DNA of 64,000 nt from Haladaptatus pallidirubidus (lineage in GTDB: Archaea > Halobacteriota > Halobacteria > Halobacteriales > Haladaptataceae), in NCBI RefSeq assembly GCF_020700235.1, contig NZ_CP085301.1, forward strand, positions 2,666,001 to 2,730,000, in the 5' to 3' direction. Every line of letters begins with the position of its first letter. The stretch's first letter is position 1. Below the pieces are notes generated by a model, which was given only the letters and a program-made list of their open reading frames with translations, was not told the origin of the DNA and did not search any database. Positions 14,361 through 25,179 of the stretch are shown here, one piece after another. The translations under genes were made by a program, and so were the position numbers.

Positions 14361-15987
14361 GCCCACCCCGCCCACCCCGCCACCTCCGGAGTGCGACGAA
14401 TCCGCCGACACCCACGAGGACGACTCCGAGGACGAGAATCAGGGGAAGTAAAATTCCGCCGCTCAGGAACGAAAGGAGGTCGTTCCCTTCCGATTCGGTC
14501 ACCCGCACCGGAACTTCGTAGGTGTCCGAAAGCTGGCTCTCCCCGTCGGGCCGCTCGTACTGGAAGTCGATCGACATGGGATACGTTCCGGCCAGCGCTC
14601 CCCCCTCCGCGCTCAGGCTGAACGCAATCGTTGCCGATTCGTTCGGTTCCAATCGCGCGATGAACGCTTGGTCTTCTTCGAGCGTGAGCGGACTATCGAC
14701 GAACGCCCGGGCGTCGATATTGCGGAGCGTTCTGTCGTCGTTGTTCGTGACGACGAGCGAGACGGTCGAACTCGACCCCTGTTCGACCGACTCGGTTCGC
14801 GGTTCGACGACGAACTCGTCTCGCTGGGGTGCGACTCGCACCATGGTTTCGAGCGGTTTGCTCTGGCGCGAATCCCCGTCCTGGTTCTGATAGCGCACGA
14901 CGAACGAGAACTGCCGCGGCCCGCGGTCGGTGTCGTCGCTCACATCTACTCGATAGCGAATCGGTTCCGATTCGCCGGATTCGAGCGTTCCGAGGGCGTA
15001 CTCCGTCTCCCGCGGAAAGACGTTCTCGCCCTGCGACCGAAGGACGAGTACCGCGTTCTCCGCGACTTGCGGCCCTTCGTTGGTGACGCTTCCGGTGACG
15101 ACTCCTTCGTCGCCGACGCGGAGCGTGCTGTTCACGTCGGTGAGCGAAAACGATTGCTCCGGAGCCGGGATGACGCCGATGAGTTGCGATTCGGTTTGAT
15201 TCCGCGAGCCGTCTTCCCCGTAGGATACGGAGATGCTGAAGGGGTAACTGCCGCCGACGGTGTCGTTGCTCGCCGTCACCTGATATTCGACCCGCACGTC
15301 CTCGCCCGTCGCCCATTCGCTGACGAACTGGCTGGCGTTCCCCGACTCCCCGAGTCGAAGTTGGTCGCTTTGTGACTGCAAAGAGACGACGGCGTCGCTA
15401 ACGTCGCGTCCCGTGTTTTCAAGTGTGAGCGAGATGGTTCCCGTATCACCCGCCTGCACGTTCGAGGAGATGTCCATCACCTCGAACCGCTCCAACCGTA
15501 TCGGCTCCGTGGGTTGAACGTCGAACGTGTACGGCCCTGTTCGCTCCCGCGAACCGTTGGCGGTCGTGTACGAAATAAAAGCCTGAAACGGATAGTTCCG
15601 TATCTCCGCGAACTCCTCCGCGAGCAGTCTGTACGTAACCGTTCGTCGTTCCCCGGTAGACCAGTTGCCGCCCGACTGGTTCGCGTTCTGTGCCTCGCCG
15701 AACCGAACGCTTTCGTTCGGCGACTGGACGGCGATTCGTGCGTTCGAGATGTCTTTCCCGGTGTTTTCGAACGTGAGCGAGAGGTTGCCGCTTCCGTCTA
15801 CCGGAACGTTCGACGCGACGGAGACGAGTTCGAAATCCGCGGTTGCCTCCGCGTCCGCCGGTTGCGTCTGCTGTTCGATATCCGCGTTGGAGTGGGTTCC
15901 TTCCGTAGCGATCCCACCCGCGACGACCGAACCCTGCGTAACGAGCAGCATTGCGACGAAAATCGGAACGAGCGACTCGCGATTCAT
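14350..15987 (-). CDS. Secreted COG1361-type protein with repeated CARDB/NEW3-like domains and a C-terminal anchor
   Basis: A 545-residue cell-surface protein. A Sec-type signal covers residues 1-24 (MNRESLVPIFVAMLLV...). About four ~110-residue beta-sandwich repeats follow, each with 'G..G.ISLTLENTGRDVSDAVV..' and a closing 'RVEYQVTAS..' or similar. A transmembrane helix ('SGGILLPLILVLGVVLVGVGG') and an Arg/Gly-rich tail end the protein. 'GGGTGAC' lies about 11 bases before the chosen ATG at 15987. Such proteins are repeatedly encoded just upstream of MMPL transporters in haloarchaea, so it probably acts as the extracytoplasmic partner. The 337 bp upstream to the tRNA gene shows no supported gene. 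Confidence 0.8.
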   Translation of the reverse strand: MNRESLVPIFVAMLLVTQGSVVAGGIATEGTHSNADIEQQTQPADAEATADFELVSVASNVPVDGSGNLSLTFENTGKDISNARIAVQSPNESVRFGEAQNANQSGGNWSTGERRTVTYRLLAEEFAEIRNYPFQAFISYTTANGSRERTGPYTFDVQPTEPIRLERFEVMDISSNVQAGDTGTISLTLENTGRDVSDAVVSLQSQSDQLRLGESGNASQFVSEWATGEDVRVEYQVTASNDTVGGSYPFSISVSYGEDGSRNQTESQLIGVIPAPEQSFSLTDVNSTLRVGDEGVVTGSVTNEGPQVAENAVLVLRSQGENVFPRETEYALGTLESGESEPIRYRVDVSDDTDRGPRQFSFVVRYQNQDGDSRQSKPLETMVRVAPQRDEFVVEPRTESVEQGSSSTVSLVVTNNDDRTLRNIDARAFVDSPLTLEEDQAFIARLEPNESATIAFSLSAEGGALAGTYPMSIDFQYERPDGESQLSDTYEVPVRVTESEGNDLLSFLSGGILLPLILVLGVVLVGVGGFVALRRWRGGRGGRGG

Positions 15988-16324
15988 CTTCGATAGGTCA
16001 CCCGTCGCTTCGGTTGCTCCACTCCCCACCTGCTGTTCGACGTGAGAAGGAAGCGTTTCCGTACGCTCCGTTCCCTATCTGGCGTCATTTGTCCCCCTTC
16101 CCCCTCTCCTGTCACGTCGCGGTGATTCCTATAGGTTTGCCTCCCGTTCGATATTTCTCCGGTCGTTCGTGTCGTCCAGATGCTCATTTCGGACGAGAAG
16201 CATTTCGTACGATTGACCCCAAGCGTCGTATTTTCGAGGAGAGATAGCCGTGGCGAGCGTAACGAGTTTGTTCGAACGGTACTCGACGCAAACGCCTCGC
16301 TCAAGAGTTGAAATTTGAAAAAGC

Positions 16325-16396
16325 GCCCGAGGCGGGATTTGAACCCGCGTCACAACCGTGACAGGGTTGTATGATGGGCCACTACACCACCCGGGC
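16325..16396 (-). tRNA. tRNA-Asp (GTC)
   Basis: The minus-strand 72-nt sequence folds as a cloverleaf: acceptor GCCCGGG with CTCGGGC, anticodon stem CAACC/GGTTG with loop CTGTCAC (anticodon GTC), and T-arm containing GGTTCAAATCC. CCA is not encoded. It is identical to the copy at 17106-17177. Confidence 0.97.
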
Positions 16397-16498
16397 CTTT
16401 AACGCAGTTATCTCTTTTTCGCGCCATTATTAAGGGGTGTCGATTTACTTCTCCTTTGTCAATCTATCACATCAATGTGATACAAGCCATCGCTCTGA

Positions 16499-16906
16499 CT
16501 ATATTCTGCCATCAAACTCGTAATCCGCTGCCCAATTAATCGAAGGGTGGTTTATTTTGGCGTTGAATCGGAGTTCCATCTTTTGTTCAGTCGCCTCCTC
16601 GATCTGTATCCAACAGAGTTCTTCATTTTCCGGGTATCGAACCAGGAACGCATCTACTTCTCCGTGATGCGTATTTTCGTGATATTTTCTTTCTTTCGTA
16701 ATTTGAGTATGTGTATTAAATTGCATTGTCCCTTCTTTGTTAGTCCATGCCGTTTTGCACTGAACTCGATAGAGTGACCCATTGTCGTCTACTATAATGT
16801 CGTATTTATCGTTGTCTCCAATCGGAATTGAAACGCTGTATCCGTGAGAAATTAGTGCATGAATTATTTTTGCTTCTGTTTCGTCATCTTTGTCTTTCGT
16901 GTTCAC
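16499..16906 (-). CDS. PD-(D/E)XK endonuclease of the group I intron-associated type
   Basis: A 135-residue protein. 'KDDETEAKIIHALISHGYSVS' supplies the first helix with the conserved Glu. 'IPIGDNDKYDIIVDDNGSLYRVQCKTAW' supplies the D...(Q)xK catalytic core, and 'GEVDAFLVRYPE' follows. The C-terminal 'HPSINWAADYEFDG' is strongly conserved in the haloarchaeal family. GTG at 16906 is chosen because homologues begin MNTKDK; longer versions add AT-rich, non-coding-looking residues. The gene is AT-rich, lies alone between two identical tRNA-Asp genes and is likely a selfish or defence-related nuclease. No intron is seen here. Confidence 0.8.
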   Translation of the reverse strand: MNTKDKDDETEAKIIHALISHGYSVSIPIGDNDKYDIIVDDNGSLYRVQCKTAWTNKEGTMQFNTHTQITKERKYHENTHHGEVDAFLVRYPENEELCWIQIEEATEQKMELRFNAKINHPSINWAADYEFDGRI

Positions 16907-17105
16907 TGTGAACACTTTCCCCTGTGAAATTACTATGGATTGATGATTGTAAATATAGTCGTTAACGACAAAATAGACGATAATAGTCATATACCCTCTA
17001 CTAGTAATACGCTACTTCTGAGAAGTTGCTTTCTATGAATATATCTGGAAGCAATTGAGTACTCACCAAACAAGTCACTTCTCAATCGTAACTTCGTTAG
17101 AAAAC

Positions 17106-17177
17106 GCCCGAGGCGGGATTTGAACCCGCGTCACAACCGTGACAGGGTTGTATGATGGGCCACTACACCACCCGGGC
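17106..17177 (-). tRNA. tRNA-Asp (GTC), second copy
   Basis: Identical over all 72 nt to the copy at 16325-16396, with the same anticodon GTC. Upstream flanks also share 'acgcagtt', consistent with duplication of a unit including the promoter. The copies are 781 bp apart and bracket the nuclease gene. Confidence 0.97.
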
Positions 17178-17456
17178 ATGTGACGCAGTTCATCCTTTCT
17201 GGCTTGTACGCTTAAGGCTTTCCAAACAAAGGCAGCGTGTCGGAGCGAACCGTGATACGAGACGACTCCCCCCATGCCAAAATAATTTATACCAGAACGA
17301 AGTAGATAATGGCGTTAGAGAACTGCCCGCATGGTGTGGGGTGCGATAGCCGGGCGTGTGCGCGCTACTTAGCAAGCCTTAAATGAGTGCCGCCAGTAAT
17401 ACCCTGTAGTATCTCGTGATAGCCATTTCTCCCGCTGGTCAGAAAATCGCGCACAC
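17178..17456 (+). promoter_or_regulatory. Upstream region and long leader of the RNA polymerase operon
   Basis: No gene is seen. A TATA-like 'atttatacc' near 17285-17293 would give a leader of about 140 nt. That leader can form GCCCG (17325-17329) against CGGGC (17351-17355) with internal pairing. A second candidate promoter 'ccttaaatga' lies near 17376. Haloarchaeal mRNAs are often leaderless, so a long structured leader here could be regulatory. Confidence 0.4.
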
Positions 17457-17684
17457 ATGGTAGACGTAAGCCAACACAAGATGGTTCCGGAGCACTCCAT
17501 CGTCGATGAGGGCGAACTCGATGAAGTGCTCGAGGAATACGAAATCAAGAGTACAGACTTGCCAAAAATCAAGCGGACGGACCCTGCGTTGCCTGACGAC
17601 GCGGAAATCGGCGACGTTATCAAAATCGTTCGTGACTCTCGGACGACTGACAGGGCAGTCGTATACCGACTCGTGGTGGAATAA
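17457..17684 (+). CDS. rpoH: DNA-directed RNA polymerase subunit H (Rpb5 C-terminal homologue)
   Basis: A 75-residue protein, the normal size of archaeal subunit H. It contributes to the lower jaw of RNA polymerase. The motif '[22 protein letters not shown]' and the ending '[26 protein letters not shown]' are characteristic. Its TAA overlaps the ATG of rpoB'' by one base, so the operon is translationally coupled. Confidence 0.97.
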   Translation: MVDVSQHKMVPEHSIVDEGELDEVLEEYEIKSTDLPKIKRTDPALPDDAEIGDVIKIVRDSRTTDRAVVYRLVVE

Positions 17685-19240
17685 TGCAACAGGAAGACCG
17701 ACGCGCACTATCGAGACAGTATTTCTCGAAAGAACGACTCGCAGAGCATCACTACCGCTCGTTTAACTCCTTCCTGACTCGCGGCATGCAGGAAGTTGTG
17801 ACCGAGAAAGGCACTATCGACACGGACATCGGCGACAAGGAGGGCGAAGAACCGGTGTTCGTGGAACTCGGCGACGTTCGAGTCGTCACTCCGCGCGTGC
17901 GTGAGGCGGACGGGAGCGAAGAGCTTCTCTACCCGCAGGAAGCACGCCTCCGCAACATCACTTACGCCGCGCCGGTGTTCATGGAGATGACCATCGTCAA
18001 AGGCGAAGGCGACGACAAGCGAGTCGTCGATACGACCGAAACGAAGGTCGGCCGGATGCCGATTATGGTCGGCTCCGAGAAATGTAACATCGCCAACTTC
18101 GAAGAGGAGGATTTGGTCGAAATCGGTGAAGACCCGGCGGATCCGGGCGGCTACTTCATCGTCAACGGCTCCGAGCGTGTGCTGATGACCTCGGAAGACC
18201 TCGCGCCGAACAAGATTCTCGCCGAGTACGACACGAAGTACGGCGACGAGATTCAGGTCGCGAAAACGTTTAGCCAGCGCCGCGGATACCGCGCGCTGGT
18301 GCTTGTAGAGCGAACCCGTGACGGCCTGCTCGAAGTGTCGTTCCCGTCTGTTTCGGGAAGCGTCAACTTCGTCACGCTCGTTCGCGCACTGGGGTTGGAG
18401 TCGGACGAGGAAATCGTCCACCGCGTCTCCGACGACCCAGAAATCGTGAAGTTCATGCTGGAAAATCTGGAGGCTGCGGAAGTCCAGACCCAAGAGGAAG
18501 CAATCGAATCGCTCGGAAAGCGAGTCGCCTCCGGACAGGGCAAAAACTACCAGCTGAAACGGGCGAACTACGTCATCGACCGCTACCTTCTGCCGCACCT
18601 CCACGAAGACGGTGTCGAGGAAGAGGAAGTGCGCATCAACAAGGCGTACTACCTCGCTCGGATGGCCGAGGCGTGTTTCGAACTCGCGCTGGGCCGACGC
18701 GATTCGGACGACAAAGACCACTACGCCAACAAGCGACTGAAGGTGTCCGGCGACCTGATGAAAGATCTGTTCCGCACGGCGCTGAACAAGTTGGCGCGTG
18801 ACGTGAAGTACCAGCTCGAACGCGCGAACATGCGTAATCGTCAGCTGTCGGTGAACACCGTCGTTCGTTCCGACGTGCTGACCGAGCGACTCGAACATCC
18901 GATTGCGACCGGGAACTGGGTCGGTGGTCGCTCCGGCGTGTCCCAGTTGGTCGACCGTACAGACTTCATGGGCGTGCTGTCGCACCTTCGCCGTCTGCGC
19001 AGTCCGCTTTCGCGGAGCCAACCGCACTTCGAGGCGCGCGACCTGCACGCGACCCAGTGGGGTCGCATTTGTCCCTCCGAAACGCCGGAAGGGCCGAACT
19101 GTGGGCTGGTGAAGAACTTCGCGCAAGCGATGGAGCTCAGCCAGAACATCGAGGACGAACAGGAACTGAAACAGGAACTCTCGTCGATGGGCGTCGAGGG
19201 CATTCCAGGAATCGAGAGCATCGAAGGGAGCGCAGACTAA
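17684..19240 (+). CDS. rpoB2: DNA-directed RNA polymerase subunit B''
   Basis: A 518-residue protein, the N-terminal half of the split beta-like subunit, as usual in Halobacteria. It holds the protrusion, lobe and fork regions: 'GYFIVNGSERVLMTSEDLAPN', 'LVERTRDGLLEVSFPS' and, near the end, 'RICPSETPEGPNCGLVKNFA', the conserved fork/rifampicin-region motif. It pairs with B' to make one catalytic-side surface. It is separated from B' by three bases. Confidence 0.97.
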   Translation: MQQEDRRALSRQYFSKERLAEHHYRSFNSFLTRGMQEVVTEKGTIDTDIGDKEGEEPVFVELGDVRVVTPRVREADGSEELLYPQEARLRNITYAAPVFMEMTIVKGEGDDKRVVDTTETKVGRMPIMVGSEKCNIANFEEEDLVEIGEDPADPGGYFIVNGSERVLMTSEDLAPNKILAEYDTKYGDEIQVAKTFSQRRGYRALVLVERTRDGLLEVSFPSVSGSVNFVTLVRALGLESDEEIVHRVSDDPEIVKFMLENLEAAEVQTQEEAIESLGKRVASGQGKNYQLKRANYVIDRYLLPHLHEDGVEEEEVRINKAYYLARMAEACFELALGRRDSDDKDHYANKRLKVSGDLMKDLFRTALNKLARDVKYQLERANMRNRQLSVNTVVRSDVLTERLEHPIATGNWVGGRSGVSQLVDRTDFMGVLSHLRRLRSPLSRSQPHFEARDLHATQWGRICPSETPEGPNCGLVKNFAQAMELSQNIEDEQELKQELSSMGVEGIPGIESIEGSAD

Positions 19241-19243
19241 ATC

Positions 19244-21070
19244 ATGAGTCAGGGACGAGAAGCAAAAGTGTACGTCAACGGGAGCTTGGTCGGGACACAC
19301 CCCGACCCGGAACAGCTTGCAAACCAAGTACGGGAGGCGCGCCGCCGCGGCGACGTGAGCGAGATGGTGAACGTTTCGGTCAAAGACCGTACCCGCGAAG
19401 TCATCATCAACGCCGACGCGGGGCGTGCCCGCCGACCGCTCCTCGTCATCGAGGACGGCGAGCCGCTCATCACGGAAGAGGAAATCGAGGCCGTCAAAGG
19501 GGGCAATTTCTCGTTCGAGGAGCTCGTCGAGCGCGGCAAAATCGAGTTCATCGACGCCGAGGAAGAAGAGGACATCTACGTCGCGGTTGACGAGGGTGAC
19601 CTCAACGAAGACCACACGCACCTCGAAATCGACCCGCAGCTCATCTTCGGCATCGGTGCCGGGATGATTCCGTACCCCGAGCACAACGCCAGTCCGCGCA
19701 TTACGATGGGATCGGGGATGATGAAGCAGTCGCTCGGTCTGCCCGCGGCGAACTATCGAATTCGACCGGACACGCGCCAGCACCTCTTTCACTATCCGCA
19801 GCTGTCGATGGTGAAGACGCAGACGACGGAGCAAATCGGCTTCGACGACCGTCCCGCGGCGCAGAATTTCACCGTCGCCGTGATGAGCTACGAGGGGTTC
19901 AACATCGAGGACGCGCTCGTCCTCAACAGCGGTTCGGTCGACCGCGCGCTCGCGCGGTCGCACTTCTTCCGCACCTACGAGGGCGAGGAACGCCGTTACC
20001 CCGGCGGTCAGGAAGACCGATTCGAAATTCCGAGCGACGACGTTCGCGGCGCCCGCGGCGAGGACGCGTACACGCATCTGGACGAGGACGGGTTGGTCAA
20101 CCCCGAGACGCGCGTCGACGAAAACAGCGTTCTGCTCGGCAAGACGAGTCCGCCGCGATTCCTCGAAGAGCCGGACGATATGGGCGGTCTGTCGCCGCAG
20201 AAACGCCGCGAAACGAGCGTGACGATGCGCTCGGGCGAATCCGGCGTCGTTGACACGGTCACGCTGATGGAGGGCGAAGACGGTTCGAAGCTCTCCAAGG
20301 TGTCCGTTCGTGACGAGCGAATCCCGGAACTCGGGGATAAATTCGCATCGCGGCACGGACAGAAAGGCGTCGTCGGTCACATCGCGCCCCAAGAGGACAT
20401 GCCCTTCACGCAGGAGGGTGTCGTCCCCGACCTTATCGTCAACCCGCACGCGCTCCCGTCGCGCATGACGGTCGGGCACGTTTTGGAGATGATCGGTGGC
20501 AAAGTCGGTGCGCTCGAAGGACGTCGCGTGGACGGAACGGCGTTCACCGGCGAAGACAAAGAAGAACTCCGCTCGGCGCTCGAAGAGCGCGGGTACAAAT
20601 CCTCGGGAAAGGAAATCATGTACTCCGGCGTGACGGGCGAGAAGATCGAGGCGGAAATCTTCGTCGGCACCATTCTGTACCACAAGCTGTACCACATGGT
20701 ATCGAACAAGCTCCACGCCCGGTCGCGCGGACCGGTGCAGGTGCTGACCCGCCAACCGACCGAAGGGCGCGCCCGCGAGGGTGGCCTTCGTGTCGGAGAG
20801 ATGGAGCGCGAGGTGCTCATCGGACACGGTGCGGCGCTGGCGCTCAAAGAACGACTTCTCGACTCTTCCGACCGCGAGTGGATTTACGTCTGCGGTCAGT
20901 GTGGAATGAGCGCAGTCGAGAACATCGACCAGAACCGCGTGTACTGTCCGAATTGCGAGGAGGAGACGGACATCCACGAAATCGAGATGAGCTACGCGTT
21001 CAAGCTCCTACTCGACGAGATGAAGGCGCTCGGAATCGCGCCGCGACTCGAACTGGAGGACGCAGTCTAA
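19244..21070 (+). CDS. rpoB1: DNA-directed RNA polymerase subunit B'
   Basis: A 608-residue protein, the C-terminal half of the second-largest subunit. It carries the hybrid-binding and wall domains: '[20 protein letters not shown]', '[15 protein letters not shown]' and '[14 protein letters not shown]'. A zinc ribbon is formed by '[13 protein letters not shown]' and 'VYCPNCEEE' near residue 550-570. No intein is present. It is followed after one base by rpoA'. Confidence 0.97.
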   Translation: MSQGREAKVYVNGSLVGTHPDPEQLANQVREARRRGDVSEMVNVSVKDRTREVIINADAGRARRPLLVIEDGEPLITEEEIEAVKGGNFSFEELVERGKIEFIDAEEEEDIYVAVDEGDLNEDHTHLEIDPQLIFGIGAGMIPYPEHNASPRITMGSGMMKQSLGLPAANYRIRPDTRQHLFHYPQLSMVKTQTTEQIGFDDRPAAQNFTVAVMSYEGFNIEDALVLNSGSVDRALARSHFFRTYEGEERRYPGGQEDRFEIPSDDVRGARGEDAYTHLDEDGLVNPETRVDENSVLLGKTSPPRFLEEPDDMGGLSPQKRRETSVTMRSGESGVVDTVTLMEGEDGSKLSKVSVRDERIPELGDKFASRHGQKGVVGHIAPQEDMPFTQEGVVPDLIVNPHALPSRMTVGHVLEMIGGKVGALEGRRVDGTAFTGEDKEELRSALEERGYKSSGKEIMYSGVTGEKIEAEIFVGTILYHKLYHMVSNKLHARSRGPVQVLTRQPTEGRAREGGLRVGEMEREVLIGHGAALALKERLLDSSDREWIYVCGQCGMSAVENIDQNRVYCPNCEEETDIHEIEMSYAFKLLLDEMKALGIAPRLELEDAV

Positions 21071-21071
21071 C

Positions 21072-24002
21072 ATGGCAACAAATCAAACTCCCAAAGAAAT
21101 CGGCTCCATCAGCTTCGGCTTGATGGATCCGGAGGAGTACCGCGAGATGTCGGCGACGAAAATCATCACCGCCGACACCTACGACGACGACGGGTTTCCA
21201 ATCGACATGGGACTCATGGATCCCCGACTGGGCGTCATCGACCCCGGTCTGGAATGTAAGACCTGCGGGCAACACTCCGGGTCGTGCAACGGTCACTTCG
21301 GTCACATCGAACTCGCCGCACCGGTCATCCACGTCGGCTTCACGAAACTCATCCGAAGACTCCTTCGCGGCACCTGCCGCGACTGTTCTCGACTTCTCCT
21401 AACCGAGGAGGAACAAGAAAAGTATCACGGGATGCTCACGCGGACGAAGGAACTCGGCAATGACATCACCGACGTGACGAAGGCGGCGATTCGAGAGGCT
21501 CGAAAGAAAGACCGCTGTCCGCACTGTGGCGAAGTCCAGTACGACATCAACCACGAGAAACCGACGACCTACTACGAGGTTCAACAGGTTCTCACGAGCG
21601 AGTATTCGGAGCGCATCGCAACAGCGATGCAGGGTCGAAATGAGGAAGGCGAGGAGGACGAAGACCGCGACCCAATCGCCCCGCCGGAACTCGCAGAAGA
21701 GACGGGCATCGACCTCTCGCGCATCAACCAAATCGTCTCGGGAGAATTCCGTCCGCGGGAGGAAGACCGCAAGGCCATCGAGAAAGCACTGGACATCGAC
21801 CTCACCACCGAGGACATGAACAAGCTGATGCCCTCGGACATCCGCGATTGGTTCGAGGACATCCCAGACAGCGACATCGAAGCGCTCGGTATCGACTCCG
21901 ACCGCTCGCGGCCCGAGTGGATGATTCTCACCGTCCTCCCGGTGCCGCCGGTCACTGCTCGGCCGTCGATTACGCTGGACAACGGTCAGCGTTCCGAGGA
22001 CGACCTCACCCACAAGCTGGTGGACATCATCCGTATCAACCAGCGGTTCATGGAGAACCGCGAGGCGGGTGCCCCGCAACTGATTATCGAGGACTTGTGG
22101 GAACTGCTCCAGTACCACGTCACGACGTTCATGGACAACGAGATTTCGGGCACGCCGCCAGCCCGTCACCGCTCCGGGCGTCCGCTGAAGACGCTTAGTC
22201 AGCGGTTGAAAGGGAAGGAAGGTCGCTTCCGTGGTTCGCTGTCCGGAAAGCGCGTGAACTTCTCGGCGCGAACCGTCATCTCACCCGACCCGACGCTCTC
22301 GCTAAACGAAGTCGGCGTGCCACAACGCGTCGCCCGCGAGATGACCCAGACGATGAACGTGACGCCGCGCAACATCGAGGAAGCCCAGCGCTACGTTCGA
22401 AACGGACCCGAGGGTCACCCCGGCGCGAACTACGTCAAACGACCGGACGGACGACGTCTCAAAGTGACTGAGAAAAACTGCGAGGAACTGTCGGAAAAGG
22501 TCGAACCTGGATGGGAAGTCAACCGTCACTTGGTCGACGGCGACATCGTCATCTTCAACCGGCAGCCGTCCCTGCACCGGATGTCCATCATGGCGCACGA
22601 AGTCGTCGTGATGCCGTACAAGACGTTCCGACTGAACACCGTCGTTTGTCCGCCGTACAACGCGGACTTCGACGGGGACGAGATGAACATGCACGCCCTC
22701 CAAAACGAGGAGGCACGCGCGGAGGCGCGCGTGCTCATGCGCGTGCAGGAACAAATCCTATCCCCGCGCTTCGGTGAGAACATCATCGGCGCGATTCAAG
22801 ACCACATCTCTGGAACGTATCTGCTCACGCACGAGAATCCACAGTTCAACGAGACGCAGGCGCTCGACCTGCTCCGCGCGACTCGAATCGACGAACTGCC
22901 GAAACCGGACGGGGAGGAAGACGACGGAACGCCGTACTGGACCGGTCGGACGCTTTTCTCGGAACTCCTTCCCGACGGACTCGAACTCGAATTTACGAGT
23001 TCGGCTGGCGACACCGTCGTCATCGAGAACGGCCAACTCGTCAGCGGAACGATTGACGAGGACGCGGTCGGTGCCTTCGGCGGGGAAATCGTCGACACTA
23101 TCTGTAAGGTGTACGGCGAAACCCGCGCGCGCCACTTCATCAACGAAGTCGCGACGCTGGCGATGCGCGCCATCATGCACTTTGGTTTCTCCATCGCTAT
23201 CGACGACGAGACGATTCCGACGGCGGCCCAAGAGCAAATCGACGAGGCGATCGACAACGCCTACGATCGCGTCCAAAACCTCATCACGACGTACGAGAAC
23301 GGCGAACTCGAATCCCTACCGGGCCGAACGGTGGACGAGACACTCGAAATGAAAATCATGCAGACGCTCGGCAAGGCCCGTGACTCGGCCGGTGACATCG
23401 CGGAAGATCACTTCGCGGACGATAACCCGGCGGTCATCATGGCCGAATCCGGTGCGCGTGGGTCGCTTTTGAACCTGACCCAGATGGCCGGCTGTGTCGG
23501 CCAGCAGGCAGTTCGGGGCGAGCGAATCAACCGCGGATACGAAGACCGAACGCTCAGCCACTTCCAAGCGGACGACCTGTCCGCGGACGCTCACGGCTTC
23601 GTGGAAAACTCCTACACCGGCGGCTTGAGTCCGCTTGAGTTCTTCTTCCACGCGATGGGTGGCCGAGAGGGACTCGTGGACACGGCGGTTCGTACCTCCA
23701 AGTCCGGCTACCTCCAGCGCCGTCTCATCAACGCGCTGTCCGAACTCGAAACGCAGTACGACGGCACAGTGCGCGACACCAGCGACACCATCGTCCAGTT
23801 CGAGTTCGGTGAGGACGGAACCTCGCCGGTTCGGGTGTCCTCCGACGAGGAGAATCCGATAGACGTGGAAGGCATCGCGGACAGAATCATAGACGAAGAG
23901 TTCGACAGCGAGAACCGCAAGCTCGAATTCCTCGGGGAACGGCAACCGCCGACGAACCTCTCCGAACACGCCGACGCACGGCAGGTGGAATCAGATGACT
24001 GA
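21072..24002 (+). CDS. rpoA1: DNA-directed RNA polymerase subunit A'
   Basis: A 976-residue protein, the N-terminal part of the largest subunit. Zinc ligands appear in '[17 protein letters not shown]' and in 'CRDCSRLLL'/'CPHCGEVQ'. The catalytic magnesium loop '[12 protein letters not shown]' lies near residue 530 and is intact. The bridge helix and trigger-loop start are recognisable ('[22 protein letters not shown]'). An acidic insert near 190-210 is a haloarchaeal adaptation. Its end overlaps rpoA'' by eight bases. Confidence 0.97.
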   Translation: MATNQTPKEIGSISFGLMDPEEYREMSATKIITADTYDDDGFPIDMGLMDPRLGVIDPGLECKTCGQHSGSCNGHFGHIELAAPVIHVGFTKLIRRLLRGTCRDCSRLLLTEEEQEKYHGMLTRTKELGNDITDVTKAAIREARKKDRCPHCGEVQYDINHEKPTTYYEVQQVLTSEYSERIATAMQGRNEEGEEDEDRDPIAPPELAEETGIDLSRINQIVSGEFRPREEDRKAIEKALDIDLTTEDMNKLMPSDIRDWFEDIPDSDIEALGIDSDRSRPEWMILTVLPVPPVTARPSITLDNGQRSEDDLTHKLVDIIRINQRFMENREAGAPQLIIEDLWELLQYHVTTFMDNEISGTPPARHRSGRPLKTLSQRLKGKEGRFRGSLSGKRVNFSARTVISPDPTLSLNEVGVPQRVAREMTQTMNVTPRNIEEAQRYVRNGPEGHPGANYVKRPDGRRLKVTEKNCEELSEKVEPGWEVNRHLVDGDIVIFNRQPSLHRMSIMAHEVVVMPYKTFRLNTVVCPPYNADFDGDEMNMHALQNEEARAEARVLMRVQEQILSPRFGENIIGAIQDHISGTYLLTHENPQFNETQALDLLRATRIDELPKPDGEEDDGTPYWTGRTLFSELLPDGLELEFTSSAGDTVVIENGQLVSGTIDEDAVGAFGGEIVDTICKVYGETRARHFINEVATLAMRAIMHFGFSIAIDDETIPTAAQEQIDEAIDNAYDRVQNLITTYENGELESLPGRTVDETLEMKIMQTLGKARDSAGDIAEDHFADDNPAVIMAESGARGSLLNLTQMAGCVGQQAVRGERINRGYEDRTLSHFQADDLSADAHGFVENSYTGGLSPLEFFFHAMGGREGLVDTAVRTSKSGYLQRRLINALSELETQYDGTVRDTSDTIVQFEFGEDGTSPVRVSSDEENPIDVEGIADRIIDEEFDSENRKLEFLGERQPPTNLSEHADARQVESDD

Positions 24003-25179
24003 AGTTACGGACGATATGGAGGCAATCGTAGAGGACACGGAGCTTCCGCGACGCCTCAAAGACGAAGTGTACGAGACCATCGAATCGCGTGATTCGGTCT
24101 CCATTGAACAGGCAGACGAAATCGCACGCGCCGTCGAAACTCGCTACTTCAACACGCGGGTCGATCCGCTCGACCCCGTCGGAACGGTGAGCGCCCAGTC
24201 CATCGGGGAACCGGGAACGCAGATGACGATGAACACGTTCCACTACGCCGGTGTGGCGGAAATCGACGTGACCCAAGGGCTTCCGCGACTCATCGAACTC
24301 GTGGACGCCCGGAAGACGCCGGACACGCCGATGATGACGGTGTTCTTGGACGATGAGTACGCCGACAACCGCGAACGCGCCCACGAAGTCGTCTGGGAAA
24401 TCGAGGCGACGAAAATCCTGGCGCTCGGCGACATATCGACCAACGTCGCCGACATGATCGTCTCCATCAACTTAAACGAGGATACGCTCGAAGAGCGGAT
24501 GATTTCCCCCGACGAGGTCGCGGGCATTATCGAAGACAGCCTCGGCGTCGAAACGAACCAACAGGGCACGGTCATCGAGTTCGGTCCCGACCAGCCGAGT
24601 TACCGCAAACTCCTCCAGTTGGTCGAAGAACTCCGCGAAATCGTCTTCAAGGGTATCGAGGACATCACGCGCGTCGTCATCCGCAAGGAGAAAACGGACG
24701 AGGATGGCGAGGAGTTCGTCCTCTACACCGAAGGGTCTGCGTTCGGCGATGTTATCGAAATCGACGGCGTTGACGCCTCGCGAACCACGTCGAACAACAT
24801 CCACGAGATTTACCGCAATCTCGGCGTCGAAGCGGCCCGCGAGGCCATCATCGAGGAGACGATGGACACGCTGGAAGAGCAGGGTCTCGACGACGTGAAC
24901 GTTCGACACCTGATGCTCGTTTCGGACATCATGACCAACCGGGGGACCATCGAATCCATCGGTCGCCACGGTATTTCCGGAAGCAAGGAATCCGTCCTCG
25001 CGCGTGCGGCGTTCGAGGTGACGGTGAACCACCTGCTCGATGCCGCCATCCACGGCGAAATCGACGACCTGAACGGCGTCATCGAGAACGTCATCGTCGG
25101 CAAACCGATTAAACTCGGCACGGGTGACGTCGACCTCCGAATGGGTTCGGTCAGTCGCGGTGCAGAGCCTTCGGACTGA
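23995..25179 (+). CDS. rpoA2: DNA-directed RNA polymerase subunit A''
   Basis: A 394-residue protein, the C-terminal part of the largest subunit. It starts within the end of rpoA' and contains the trigger-loop completion '[25 protein letters not shown]' and the C-terminal cleft '[20 protein letters not shown]'. Archaeal A' and A'' together equal bacterial beta'. TGATG couples it to the NusA-like gene. Confidence 0.97.
   Translation: MTEVTDDMEAIVEDTELPRRLKDEVYETIESRDSVSIEQADEIARAVETRYFNTRVDPLDPVGTVSAQSIGEPGTQMTMNTFHYAGVAEIDVTQGLPRLIELVDARKTPDTPMMTVFLDDEYADNRERAHEVVWEIEATKILALGDISTNVADMIVSINLNEDTLEERMISPDEVAGIIEDSLGVETNQQGTVIEFGPDQPSYRKLLQLVEELREIVFKGIEDITRVVIRKEKTDEDGEEFVLYTEGSAFGDVIEIDGVDASRTTSNNIHEIYRNLGVEAAREAIIEETMDTLEEQGLDDVNVRHLMLVSDIMTNRGTIESIGRHGISGSKESVLARAAFEVTVNHLLDAAIHGEIDDLNGVIENVIVGKPIKLGTGDVDLRMGSVSRGAEPSD

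Noticed and set aside
16129..16353. 74-codon minus-strand frame beginning inside tRNA-Asp
   Set aside because: Its only ATG lies in the tRNA gene; downstream residues look protein-like but no usable start exists.
17708..20977. 1089-codon open frame antisense to rpoB''/rpoB'
   Set aside because: It mirrors well-conserved RNA polymerase genes; long antisense frames are common in GC-rich haloarchaeal DNA. No domain was seen.
21072..25179. Intein in rpoA genes
   Set aside because: Protein lengths are normal and the catalytic motifs are uninterrupted.
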